Under the pieces are notes generated by a model. The model searched no databases, was not told the origin of the DNA, and saw only the letters and a program-made list of their open reading frames with translations. From Cryptomeria japonica (taxonomy: Eukaryota; Streptophyta; Pinopsida; Cupressales; Cupressaceae), in assembly GCF_030272615.1 (NCBI RefSeq), contig NC_081415.1:190866270-190930269 (forward strand): a stretch of 64,000 nt of DNA. Direction: 5' to 3'. Below are positions 11,355 through 22,728 of the stretch, piece by piece. The position numbers and the translations under genes are program-made. How positions within the stretch are numbered: the first letter of the stretch is position 1; each line of letters opens with the position of its first letter.

Positions 11355-11640
11355 ATTTTCGTGTCTGCGTACTTTCAGATCGCGTTTTTGGTTTTCTGCC
11401 GTGTTTACGACATCTAGGATCGCATCTGCACCCTCGACGGTTTTACTTTTTTTTGCAAATTCCAAAAATCGTGTCTGTGTCCCCTAATAGTGTCTGTGGG
11501 ATTTTCAGGTGCGTTTGTGTCCACAAGGCGTCTGCATTCTAAAACCACATCTGTGTGATTTTCAGGCACGTCTGCATCCAAAAGTCGCATTTGTGTTTAT
11601 GGTAACTACGTCTATGTACGCTTATTTTGCATTTTGGATT
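11355..11640 (+). repeat. Leader array of the GCGTCTGTGT-type motif, first block
   Basis: A dispersed degenerate array: CGTGTCTGCG, CGTGTCTGTG, TGTCTGTGGG, GTGCGTTTGTGTCC, GGCGTCTGCA, CACATCTGTG, CACGTCTGCA, CGCATTTGTG, ACGTCTATGT. Spacing is 15-30 bp. The CG is often decayed to CA or TG. Confidence 0.7.
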
Positions 11641-12139
11641 TTTATTGATTCAAGTTTTTAGTCATTCAGTTTTTCAGATCTGGTTTATTTTTAGCTAACA
11701 TCTTCAGATCTAGCTAATGAAATTGGTGCAGCTTGTCTTGAAAGCAAAATCGTTTTGTTGAAGGCCCCTATTTCACAAAGTCTTTTGGATCTAAAATTTA
11801 CCTAACTCGTGTGCTTGCAGGAAGGGGTGATCATTTGAAACAATCCAAACTATTGATAACTCTTTGTTGCAGGTCCTTGGCAAGGGTTTTGCATTTTTAT
11901 TGTGTGCCTTGTTTTCATAGACTAGCAAACACTTCAATTGGTGCACTAAAATTGAATCATTATCTTTTGTGTCTTGAGCAATAGGCTCTTTTTGTTTAAT
12001 CTTTAGAGGGCCTGCCTCCCCGTGTGGTCATTAGGACTACTAGTGAGGAGAGAATGATGCAAGTGGTAGTAAAAGAAAAGCCATCTTCTTCCAAACCACT
12101 ATAAATAACTGTATTCATAGTGAAAACTATGAATAATGT

Positions 12140-12590
12140 GTGTTGATTAGTTCATACCGACACTATGTCTCCCCATAAACCCGTTTGATCAAATTCATTT
12201 GATCATTTGTAGGGCGTAACCCCTACTGGCTGGGAGCCTTCTGTATTTATAGAGCTGAAAGTGCCGCATGTATGGCCACACGAGTAGATGCCCTTACTAG
12301 CACCTTTTTGTTTTAGAAGCCCAAATCCTTCTAGTTGTTGGGGCAGGAGGTCGGAACTCTAGTAGCGGCCCACACACATACGGTTCTTAGTAGAGATACA
12401 AAGTTTGCCATGGGGAGTTTTCATGGGGACTGATGCTTGGCTGACCCAAGAAGTGAGTGCCGAGGGTGGAGCCAGTGAGGTCAAGCATCTAAGTATCTGC
12501 TTTGAATAGCATAGCCTCGGGGGTAAAACCTCATGTGGGATCAACAACTATTGTCTTGGCCAGCCATAAGAATTGTGCTTGACTTATTTT
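12140..12590 (+). other. Leader block conserved between Gypsy-A and Gypsy-C
   Basis: This matches the reverse complement of 57341-57560 joined to 49100-49306 in Gypsy-C (that copy is split by Copia-4). Shared landmarks in order: CGACACTATGT.TCCCCATAAACC, GCATGTATGGCCACA, AAATCCTTCTA.TTGTTGG, GGTTCTTAGTAGAGATA, AAGTTTGCCATGGGGA, GAGGGTGGAGCCAGTG and TAGCCTCGGGGG. The match exceeds that of the surrounding leader, which implies selection on RNA or DNA function. Confidence 0.82.
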
Positions 12591-12834
12591 AAACATTCAA
12601 AACATTCAAGACCAAATAGCAAAACATTGTGTCTTTTGTGTCTTCAAGTGTATTCAAAACAATTTTACATCGAACAACACACTTTCTTTGAGTCATATTT
12701 TTGAGTCTAGACACTTGTAAACATTGAGTCCTCATCAACACTGTGTCCTCTTGTCACAAAAAAATAGTCAAACAGTTAGATTTGGTCACAACAAAACAAT
12801 TTCACAGATTGGAAAAAATTGCACAAATTTTGCA

Positions 12835-13025
12835 GAAACACGTCTGTGTCTGACATAATAGCGTCTGTGTCATATAACCGCATCTGTGAAGGGCAGAAAC
12901 GCGTCTGTGTTCTCAGAATCAACATTGCATTGACAAAATCTTAGAAATGCGTCTGTGTTAAACAGAACCACATCTATGTCAGGAAATCGTGTCTGTGCAG
13001 TATACAGGCATGTCTATGTTCAGTA
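12835..13025 (+). repeat. Leader array of the GCGTCTGTGT-type motif, second block
   Basis: Contains ACGTCTGTGTCTG, GCGTCTGTGTCA, CGCATCTGTGAA, CGCGTCTGTGTTC, GCGTCTGTGTTAA, CACATCTATGTC, CGTGTCTGTGCAG and CATGTCTATGTTC, roughly every 20-35 bp. The motif and orientation match the first block. The reverse-complement form fills the intron of the antisense gene near the 3' LTR. Confidence 0.75.
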
Positions 13026-13511
13026 TTGAAAAACTTTTACAGTCCAGCAAACAAACATAGTCAGTTTCGAAATTATTGAGCTTCCTAGGTTATTTCTCCA
13101 GGGTTTCATCTAGCATTCAACCTGTCTTTGGGTCTCACACAGTCCATTATTGCTTTACACCTTACATTACATTCACATTTGTCTAAAATTGAGTCAAAAG
13201 GTCACTTGCTTGTCCTCATCATACTTTGTCAACACATTACATACAACAACATTTTGGTAAGTGGTCCCTCATCAAGGTCTATCACCTTTGGGTCTCATTT
13301 GGTCTTACTTAGAGTCAAGGTCAACTTAACTCATCAAGAGAAACTATCATCTCTTTGGAAGCCACACCTACTCTACTACATACATACTTGGTCTTACATT
13401 TTGGACATTGCAAGTAAACCTCAGATTCATTTACATTCCATCCAACTCTTGGTCTTCCATACTCTTTCCATTTTTCATCTAGTCTCACACATCTTGTTCA
13501 ATACCTAGTTC

Positions 13512-15982
13512 ATGGTTGAAACTCATTCCCATAAATCTAGGAGAGAAGCTAAAGAGGCTCAAGAGTCTGTAAACATGAGTTCCTATGAGTATGACAATGA
13601 TATCTTTTTCAATTCTGATCATACTACATTACCTGACATAGATGCTTATTGAAACATTCCAAATGTTGAAAACATTGACACTACAAACAACAATGATACA
13701 CACAATGACAATATGGATAACTTTTCCATACATTCAGTAGAAGTGGAAGACACCATTATGAATCCCCATTTCAATCAATTGGTTGAGGAAATAATGAGGA
13801 GAGATAGACAATACTTTCTACAAGTGATAGCACAAAGTGGAGCCAAGATACCTTATGATTTTGACATGTCTCAAATAATGGAAAATCGACCTTTGCCACA
13901 AACTCACTCCAACATGGATCAAAGGAGGCCTAATAGTGGAGGCAATAGAGGACCACATATGGTGCCTAAATCACCATCATCTTTGTTTCAAAAACCAGAG
14001 GTCCTACATACACATGGTCAAACATATGATACTCACCTTCGCAGACCATTATGGAAGTCTTATGCAGAAAGATATGCTCAATCACATATCAATGCTAAGG
14101 ATCAACCACCAAAGCAATTGGATATTCAAAGGAATGCTCAAAATTTGGGGACAACACACTAGAACAAACTTATGACATGCCTGTAGAGTATGGTATATAT
14201 GGACAAAGCAGATATTTCATTCCTCAACATGAATCTATACCAAGTGGTCCATATACGCAGCATCATTATAGACCTCCTCCATATGAACATTTGTATGATC
14301 AATATCATCCATATATGCAACATGCTCCTCCTCCAATTGGTGCCTCAAGCATGGGGTATGGTCCAAGAAGTCGATCTCCATCTAAGAACAATTTGGAGCA
14401 ACAAATCAGGGACTTACAAAAGAAAATGGAGGACATAAATACACCGATGCCAACATACACAATGAGAGACATATGTCCTTATCCATTTGACAAGAACATT
14501 CCAATGCCTCCATTTCCTACAGACTTTGTGATGCCTAAATTTGATAAGTATAGAGGCAAAGGGGATCCTAAGGCACACATAAGATAGTTTTTCACAGCCT
14601 GCATTGAGGTAGCAGCAGAAGAGAGATATTTGATGAGATTATTCCCATAGAGCCTAGGCGATCAAGCTATGGAATGGTTCTCCCAACTTCCACCTGGAAT
14701 TAAGTCATGGGGTGGCTTAGTAGAGGCATTTATCCAACATTTCTCCTACAACATAGAGACAGACGTATCAGTCACTACTTTGTGCAACACCAAGCAAAAA
14801 GAGGGAGAGTCTTTTGCATCATTTTTACAAAGATGGAGGAATCTAGTAAGCAGATTCTCTTGCGAAATTGCACAAAAACAAATGGTAGAGATGTTCACAC
14901 AAAATGTTAACAAACACATTGGCTATGATCTAAGGAAAGCTTGTTTTTCTACCTTCAAGGACATCATTGAAAAAGGATTAGCGATAGAAAAGGTCCTAAT
15001 TGAACAAGGAGTCATTAAGATATTCAAGGAAAACAAAGATGAATTTAAACAAAAAGATAAGCCAAGATTTTGGAATAAAAACAAGAACACAGTCAATGAT
15101 GGTGTTGTTGATGCAAATATAGTGCGACCAAAAATTATTTTTTTAGGATCAAGCTCTACAAACAATCAAGTGAATACTCAAACAACTTCTAGATCATGAA
15201 GGAAGTAAACTCCATTGGGAGAACCACTTGAGTCAGTTTTCAAAAAGCTAGTGGCAAACAAGGTAATCACAATTCCAGATTTTCCTCCATATGAGCCAAA
15301 GGTCAAACCAAATTGGTGGAATGATGATGAATATTGTGAATTTCATAAGAGCAAGGGTCATAAGACAAGAAATTGTCATCGACTGAAGAAAATCATACAA
15401 GATCTCATTGATAGAGGTGACATTGAGATTGAAGGACACTCATCCAATCAAGAACATGAAATGTTTAAGGAACCATTCCCAAAGCATGACAAGGGAAAAG
15501 ATAAAGCCACAGATGACCAAACCAACTATACCAAAGCATCTTATAACTATGATTCAACTATCAATCACATCTCAATGGATAATTATGTCTCTACCATTAT
15601 CATCAAGGACAAAACCCTTGAGAATTCTACCCAGAGACCCAAGATCGTTCTGAAAGGAATTAGATCTTCTTCTGAACCTACCTCTGAATGTCATGTTACA
15701 ACCCATCGAGGTAAATTCACTTTGCAAGGAGCTCTAGCTAAAAACACCACTTCCTCATCAACCAAGCTTGAGTATGACCTTGTAGAACAGTTAGGAAAAA
15801 CACCTGTGCTTATTTCCATCCTTGAGCTTTTATACATATCTCCCACACATAAAGCTATTCTTGACAAAATCTTGAGAGACACTGTCGTTCCTACTGATCT
15901 GAGTGTGGACCAGTTTCAAGCCATGGTGACCTTTCCATTCCACACTCTCTTACATTCACAGAAGCTGACGACGCCTCCGTAA
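13512..15982 (+). pseudogene. Gypsy-A gag
   Basis: The start at 13512 (MVETHSHKSRREAKEAQES) is chosen because the frame then runs through 14162 with one CGA-to-TGA stop at about 13650. The frame shifts near 14165 and continues to 15982 with stops at 14587, 14650 and 15199. The capsid-type retrotransposon gag domain is at about 14530-15000 (PKFDKYRGKGDPKAHIR, MEWFSQLPPGIKSW, GESFASFLQRWRNLV). A knuckle CEFHKSKGHKTRNC at 15337-15378 has the C-x2-H-x4-H-x4-C form common in the Tat clade. The N-terminal third is rich in His, Pro and Tyr. Confidence 0.87.
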
Positions 15983-17841
15983 GTCAGCCACATAATGCAC
16001 CTTTACACATTGAAGCCTTCATACACAAACATCGCATAAAATGAGTCCTGATAGATGGAGGAGCAGGTCTAAACATTTGTACATTGAGCACTATTAAACA
16101 ATTGGGATATTCCGACAAAGTTGTGAATTCTACAAACAAAATTACCATCAAAGCATATGATGATGAAGAGCGTTCATCCAAGGGCACAGTCACCTTACCT
16201 CTCAGAGTTGGGCCAGTTACAAAGGATGTGGTTTGTCAAGTACTTGATCTTGATCTCACATACAACATATTGCTAGGACGTCCTTGGATTCATGAAATGA
16301 GGGCAGTCCCATCTACATATCATCAATGCATTAAGTTTCTTCACAATGGAGTTGAAATAACAGTTAATGGTGATCCTAATCCATTCATATATTGCAATAA
16401 CTTGAGACCAAAAACTGAGACCATCACTCCTTATAATCGTGAAGCTGTACCTTCTTCTACGTACATTGATCCTGAGTCATTAAAACCTTCAACATCAAAA
16501 CAAGGTGAACTTAAGGGCAAATTCCAGGACAAAGGCATGGTTGAATACACTTTGAATCAAACTATGTACTTACAACAAGTCATGAATTCACCAAAAGAAT
16601 ATGGATGACCACATCCTACTAAGCGGGTATCTATCATTACACTTGAATGGGATCCTACAATCTTCCAAAAATGGGGTGAACTCAAAGAGGTAGACTTATA
16701 CAAAATGCTTTACAAAGACCTTGCAAATGATACACAAGATCACATCAGTTTACCATGTGAGAAGTATAGAAAAGGGTTCAAGATTCTACAAAAATTTGGG
16801 CATGATGGCAAAAGTCCTCTTGGGTTAAGAAAGGAAGGCATCATTGAACCTTTACAACTTGAATTGACATTCAAAAAGGAACACTCCAAAGGACTTGGTT
16901 TCATGACTTCCAAGGTTCATACTCAAAAGACAGAAGAAGCATTACAAATCAAAGCTACCAAAATTCAACAAGAAAATCGCTATTCCACATACTCCAATGA
17001 ATGGGAATGGGGTTCAGACAAATCCTCTAGTGACTATGAGCTCACTGAGACATTCAGAGAACCAAGTAAGCCAACAAAAGAAGAGGAATTTAATAGGAAA
17101 TTCAAAGTTGGTCAAGAAACAACCCCAGAGGATTCCACACAGTCCTTGTCTCTAGGTCCTAGGTTGAAATCACATAGAATGAGAGCACCTGTTCCAGAAT
17201 GCGCTACTAGTGATGATAATTTGGATTCATTCACAATCGAGACTAATGAGGAGAGTGCCAATGATGACCTTGATAACTACCTTGACATACCGGAATATAA
17301 CTGCATCTTCACTCTTAGCCTCGTTAACTTCAAAGACATCAAACACCTTCCCCTTGTCCACCACCAACTCATTGACTGGGATCATGAAGGACCTGCACAG
17401 TTTGACACATTCCAAAATGATGAAGCTTTTATTGAATATCTTGGCATACGAGATGATCTTCCCCCTGGGGACCATAAAGCGAGATACACTATAGAGCTCA
17501 ATAGCATAGGATATTTTGGTGAGGGTGTTGGACCTTCCAGTCAGAAAAATATAAAAATAAAAACAAACCAAGGGTCTTATGGCAAAAACCACACTATGGT
17601 GTTGTCTGACCCCAAAAAAGTAAAAAGAAAGGATGTATCTGAGGGCAAAAAACTCTCTGATGCACCCAAAGATGGAAGGCTCGACATTCTCCCAGCATCA
17701 TATGAGGAAAACTCATCCATATTGGTAGAGGAGACTATCAAAACAAACAATGGTACAGAAGAAGTTCCACACAACATATTCTTGGCTCAATCTTCGCAAG
17801 AGTCAGAAAGGTCAAAATTCATAAGTTTCTTCACGGAATGA
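15983..17841 (+). pseudogene. Gypsy-A protease, G-patch motif and acidic linker
   Basis: The aspartic protease is at about 16040-16330: VLIDGGAGLNI holds the catalytic Asp in a DGG form, and NILLGRPWIHEM is the second conserved box. A G-patch-like segment (KGFKILQKFGHDGKSPLGL through HSKGLGF) is at 16760-16902. From about 16950 to 17841 runs a long acidic linker of low complexity with a conserved HHQLIDWDHEGP box at about 17355; Gypsy-C shares it. The frame is 16018-17841 with stops at 16608 and between 16608 and 16705. The linker's role is unknown. Confidence 0.82.
16760..16902 (+). other. G-patch-like motif in Gypsy-A polyprotein
   Basis: Glycines and aromatics are spaced as in G-patch domains: (K)GFKILQKFGHDGKSPLG, a basic stretch, then SKGLGF. 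The same motif follows the protease in Gypsy-C (about 44305-44465). G-patch modules bind nucleic acid or activate DEAH helicases; in some retroviruses one follows the protease. The assignment is by motif only. Confidence 0.6.
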
Positions 17842-19221
17842 CAAATCAACTTTGCATGGTCATACGCTGATATGCCTGGATTAGATCCAGATTTGGTAAT
17901 GCACCATTTGACAGTTAAACCGGGGGCAAAACTAGTGAAATAGAAATTAAGAAAGATGCATCCACAAGTCGCATTATTGGTCAAAGCAGAGCTTGAAAAA
18001 TTATTGGATGTCGGATTCATATGCCCAATTGATTATCCTGAATGGATCTCTAGCTTAGCACCTGTCAGTAAACCAAACCGTAGCATCAGAATATGTATAG
18101 ATTTTAGAGACATTAACAAAGCTTGTCCTAAGGATGATTTTTCGTTACCAAATATTGACTTGATTATCGATCTCACAGAAGGTCATGCGATGTTATCCTT
18201 GATGGATGGATTCTCTGGTTACAATCAAATAAAAATTGCATCTGAAGACTAGCACAAAACAACATTCACTTGTCGTTGGGGAACTTTCTGTTGGAATGTC
18301 ATGCCCTTTGGGCTAAAAAATGTAGGCGCTACATATCAAAGAGCCATGACTACTATCTTTCATGATCTCATGCACATTACTATGGAAGATTATGTTGATG
18401 ACCTCTTGGGCAAATCAATAGACAAAGATACACATTTGGACATACTTTCAGTCATCTTTGATCGATTGGAAAAATATAAAGTAAGATTAAACCCCAAGAA
18501 ATGTGTCTTTGGAGTAACCTCCGGGAAGCTCCTGGGATTCATTGTCTCAAAGAGAGGAATTGAAGTAGATCTAGCAAAAGTCAAGGCCATCCTAGAGATG
18601 CAACCACCATGAAACATCAGTCAACTTTGATCTTTGCAAGGGAGACTTCAATCCATATGAAGATTCATAGCACAACTTGTAGATAAGTGCAATCCTTTTT
18701 AGTACTTGCTACATAAAAACATCAAATTCAAATGGGATGATAATTGTCAACAAGCTTTCTAGGAACTCAAAAATTATCTTTTGAATCTGCCAGTTTTGAT
18801 GCCACCAATTCCAAATCAGCCTCTACTACTATACATATTAGCTACTTCAACAGCACTGGGGGCACTCTTAGCACAACAGGTTATTGAAGGCAAAGAGAAG
18901 GCAGTCTATTACATCAATCGCACATTGGTGGGATATGAGCTCAACTAAACACCAATTGAGTGCGCATGTCTCACCGTGGTCTTTGCTTCGCATAAATTAT
19001 GACATTACATGCTAACTCATAAGACTAAGTTGATTGCAAGGATCGATCTGTTGAAATACCTTCTCAATAAAGCAACACTTACTGGGCAACTAGCCAAATG
19101 GGTGATGCTCCTGAGTGAATTTTACATCGAGTATGTGGACAGAAAAGAAATAAAAGGACAAGCTATCGCAGATCAGTTAGCGAATGCTCCCATGATAGAT
19201 GATGTTCCTATAATTTCATAA
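17842..19221 (+). pseudogene. Gypsy-A reverse transcriptase and RNase H
   Basis: RT runs about 17950-18610: FICPIDYPEWISSLAPVSKP, RICIDFRDINKACPKDDFSLP, LSLMDGFSGYNQIKIA, MPFGLKNVGATYQRAM and the catalytic box YVDDLLGKS at about 18390. RNase H follows at about 18770-19221 (YILATSTALGALLAQQ, YYINRTLVGYELN, AKWVMLLSEFYIEYV). Stops at 17941, 18250, 18610, 18628, 18700, 18760 and 18946 are mostly CAG or CAA to TAG or TAA, CGA to TGA; otherwise the frame is continuous from 16018 to 19221. Confidence 0.9.
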
Positions 19222-19640
19222 TTTCCAAATGAATCTATTTTAACAGTGTCACATGCAAAACCATGGCAATTATACTTTGACGGCTCATACACAGCATGGG
19301 GCAGGAGCTGGCATCTTCTTTATAACTCCTCAAGGGGATTCTATACCAAAATCATACCCCTTATCATTTCCTTGCACTAATAACATAGCGGAATATGAGG
19401 CATTAACAACAGGATTACGGATTGTTGTTCAGTGGAAGATCCAGGAACTTCATGTTTTTGGGGACTCTCAACTTGTAATCCATCAAGCAATTGATGCTTA
19501 CCAAACAAAGGATGAGAAATTAATGCCTTACAAAAGAATGGTGGATGACCTAAAACAACATTTCACAAAGATAGACTTTGAGTAGATACCAAGAGAGCAA
19601 AATCGAGCTGCAGATGCCATGGCTACAATGGCTTCACTAA
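19222..19640 (+). pseudogene. Gypsy-A second (archaeal-type) RNase H
   Basis: A second RNase H-like module sits between RNase H and integrase: WQLYFDGSY (catalytic Asp), GAGAGIFFITPQGD, NNIAEYEALTTGLRI (Glu) and VFGDSQLVIHQ (Asp), ending REQNRAADAMATMAS. An extra RNase H at this position is a known trait of Tat-clade Gypsy elements and is the main basis for the lineage call. It is in a frame different from RT (a shift at about 19280) and has one stop at 19584 (TGG to TAG likely). Confidence 0.87.
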
Positions 19641-21008
19641 TCAATCTACCTCCGAATGAGACCCGCTATGAGTTCTTAGTGGATAACCTTTTGGTTCCTT
19701 CATATAAAATCACTCCTACTAAGATAATATGTGTCGTCGGTCCTGAGTCCCAGTTATACGGTTCCATTTTCACATACCTTCATGACAATACCCTACCTCC
19801 TGATCTACCCAATAATCAACATCGCACTTTCATTTGCCAATCTTCTCGGTACATCATTTTAGCCGATATCCTATACCATCGAGGTCTAGATGGAACTCTT
19901 TTTAGATGTTTGGAAAGCGATGAAGATCAGATTGCATTATGTGAAGTACATGAAGGGATATGTGGTCCACATTCCAGTGGTCCTACCTTAGCCAAGAAAC
20001 TCATCAGCACTGGATATTACTGGCCCAATATGGAAAAAGATTCATATCAGTTTGTCAAGAAATGTAAGCAATGTCAACTTCATGGAGACCTCATCCATGC
20101 GCTAGCACAAGAACTTCAACCAATTGTGACTCTTTGGCCTTTTTTTTAGTGAGGACTTGATCTCATAGGCAAGATTCACCCTCCTCCTTCCAATGGTCAT
20201 AAATTCATTATCACTGGCACAGAGTATTTCACAAAATGGATCGAAGTCGGGCCTCTCACGCAAGTCACTAGAAAACAAATTGCTACCTTCATTCTCAATT
20301 ATATCTTTTGTCGATACAGTATTCCTATTTCTATTATCACCGATAACGGGCGTCCCTTCAAAAATCAGGATGTTCATGAACTTTGTGATCGCTTCCATAT
20401 TTCCCATCATTTCTCCACACCTTATTACCCTCAAGGTAAGGGTCAAGTTGAGGCATCTAATAAAACAATCCTTAAAATCTTAAAAAAGACAGTCGATGAC
20501 GCTGGTCGTAATTTGCATATCCAACTTAATCCCACACTTTGGGCCTACCACAAGCGTCTACACACCTACAGGAGCTACACCCTATTCACTTGTCTACAGT
20601 GCTAAAGCCATCTTGCCTCTTGAGGTCGAGCTACTCTCTTTATGAGTCTCCTTGTAAAACATCATCAATGATGAAGACTATAGGGTCTCTCGCTTACAAG
20701 AACTTGAACTATTGGATGAACGAAGACAAACTGCTTTTAATCATCTCAAGGCTTATCAACAATGAATGAGTCACAGCTACAATCACAAAGTCAAGCCTCG
20801 CACATTTGAGGTAGGTGATTTGGTTCTCAGAGAAAACCCCAAAAATCAGCAAGACAGAGAGAAGAAGGGCAAGTTCGAACCAAACTGGCTTGGCCCTTAC
20901 ATCATTATAGCAGCATATGGATCTGGCGCATATCAACTCTCAACCATAGAGGGTGAACCTTTAGAGGATCCTATCAATAGCATGCACCTTCACAGGTTTT
21001 ACATATAG
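19641..21008 (+). pseudogene. Gypsy-A integrase
   Basis: The zinc-binding HHCC domain is at about 19950-20085 (HEGICGPHSSG, YYWPNMEKD, CKQCQLHGD). The catalytic core is DLIGKI (about 20160), IITDNGRPFKN (about 20335) and YYPQGKGQVEASNKT (about 20420) with Asp-Asp-Glu in place. The C-terminal domain is at 20766-21008 (KVKPRTFEVGDLVLRENP, then WLGPYIIIAAYGSGAY). At least three frames are used, so it is inactive. The likely pol end is the TAG after HLHRFYI at 21006-21008. Confidence 0.87.
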
Positions 21009-22728
21009 CTCTTTGGAATATCTTAATTCAAAAATACAAAAAAAATCATAAAACAAAAAATCGTTACTTGGTGAAAACCTGGCAAACAGGTGCCTTGTGA
21101 CACAAAAAACATTGAAAAATCAAAAAAAGTAAAGAGAAATAATTTCGTCCAATGGTGAAAACCACTTTGGTGGCACCCTGGGCAAGTACCATGGTGAAAA
21201 ATGGGTCACCAGCGCCATGCATAGAGACATTGCTCCTCCCTCCTTCAAGATTCACTTTCATCCTTTCACTTTGCACACACTCACAATCTATTCGTTCATA
21301 ATAAACATACCCATTCCCATCATGACTTGTTATTGATCTACCTAAGATTGGTTAGCCATTCATAATAAACCCCTCTTTTCACCCCTTCCCATCCATAATA
21401 AATCAGCTCCTATCTATGGCTAAGGCAAATCCTACATCTAGTGATGGGTGTGGAACTAAGAGCATCACATGTTTCGAGGAATATAGTTTCTTCCAGCTTC
21501 CTTCAGTCTATATGTGCACAATCCACAATAAAGCAACATTTGCATCGCCAATCTACAATCAAGTTTCATCTTCTCCGCAATAAAGTATTAGTTTCATGGA
21601 TTGAACCAGTTTTAGATGATACACAACAGCATCAATGTGCTTCAACAAATCAAATCTTTCAACAGACTCAGACAACATATGGTTTAGTACTATCTATCCT
21701 TTTTGTGAAATTAAACATTGTGACTACAATCAAATAAGACTTATACAAGTGACAAGAGACACTAAACTTGAGGACTATAGTGGATGTTGGTGTCGAGTCT
21801 TGGTTTTCTTTTGATTTTATCTTTTTGGTGGCATGTCTTTTAGCTTTTCCAGGATGTCTCTGACTAGAGATTCTATCTCCAGGATGTCTTTGACTAGAAA
21901 GGCGAGGATGGGGTATCATCACCTATTTTTCTTTGCTATCTGTGGATTGTCTCTTAGTAATGCTATGACTTGTCCAAGGATATGAGGACACTATGAGTCT
22001 AGTATGAACTGGGGCATTCCTTGTTTGTGACTATCTTATCTCCATGCAAACGGGTACAATGACTTTCTGGGTCGAACATATGCCTCAATTGTCATAACCT
22101 ACTTGCCATAATAAAGCTCAATGATGATAACCAACAAGAAGCTCTTTCACTTTCATATCTTCTATCTTCCATCCCCCCTTTTCTTGATTGACTTCCATCA
22201 TCCTTCTCGAGTCCGCGTAGCCTGCTATCACATGATTGAGTATAATGACACGCCAAAAAATATTTGTATTTCATGTTGTTTGCACTTGCATTACCGCATA
22301 TAAGCATTTCATACATACATATCGATATCACAATTGCATCACATCCTGCATGCAACACATGTTAGCAATCTTACATTTTCATCATGTAAATAGTTCTTTT
22401 GCATTATCATATTCGTTTGCATTTCATACATTCACATTCACATTTGCATAATATTTAAAACATAAAAGAACAAAAATATTGCATTTCATCATGTACATAT
22501 TTGCATCCATATCATAACCATCACATAAAACATACATCATTAAACATCTCATCACATAGGTACACATGCATAGAGCTGCCGCAAAGATGAATCATCTCAT
22601 ATATATATATATATATAAAATGTGTCATGATACAATGATGTCAAAATCATATGGCTACAATCACCCTCAAGTGTCTACATCATCATACAAAAATGGTACA
22701 ATACTGATACATAGGGAGCCCTCTATGG
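21009..22728 (+). other. Gypsy-A region between pol and the antisense gene
   Basis: 1.7 kb without a coding frame I can support. The first 270 bp (CTGGCAAACAGGTGCC, ATGGTGAAAACC, GGTGGCACCCTGGG) look like the decayed tail found after integrase in related elements. The remainder is AT-rich, with runs of CATTTCATACATTCACATT at 22300-22460 and an AT microsatellite at 22598-22617. Confidence 0.6.
22598..22617. repeat. (AT)n microsatellite
   Basis: About ten AT units, just past the 3' end of the antisense PMD gene. Confidence 0.9.

Larger units (their letters stand above)
11271..13511 (+). other. Untranslated leader of Gypsy-A
   Basis: 2.2 kb between primer site and gag ATG without a coding frame I can support. 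It contains two arrays of a CG-bearing decamer (about 11355-11640 and 12835-13025), a block at about 12140-12590 strongly conserved with Gypsy-C, and T-rich stretches ending in CAG that could be splice acceptors (for example TGTGCTTGCAG at about 11810-11821). Candidate functions are RNA packaging, dimerisation or splicing; none is shown. Confidence 0.75.

Noticed and set aside
11117-11542. 141-codon plus-strand ORF rich in Leu, Phe and Val
   Set aside because: It spans the LTR end, primer site and leader array of Gypsy-A; T-rich sequence gives a hydrophobic translation by chance.
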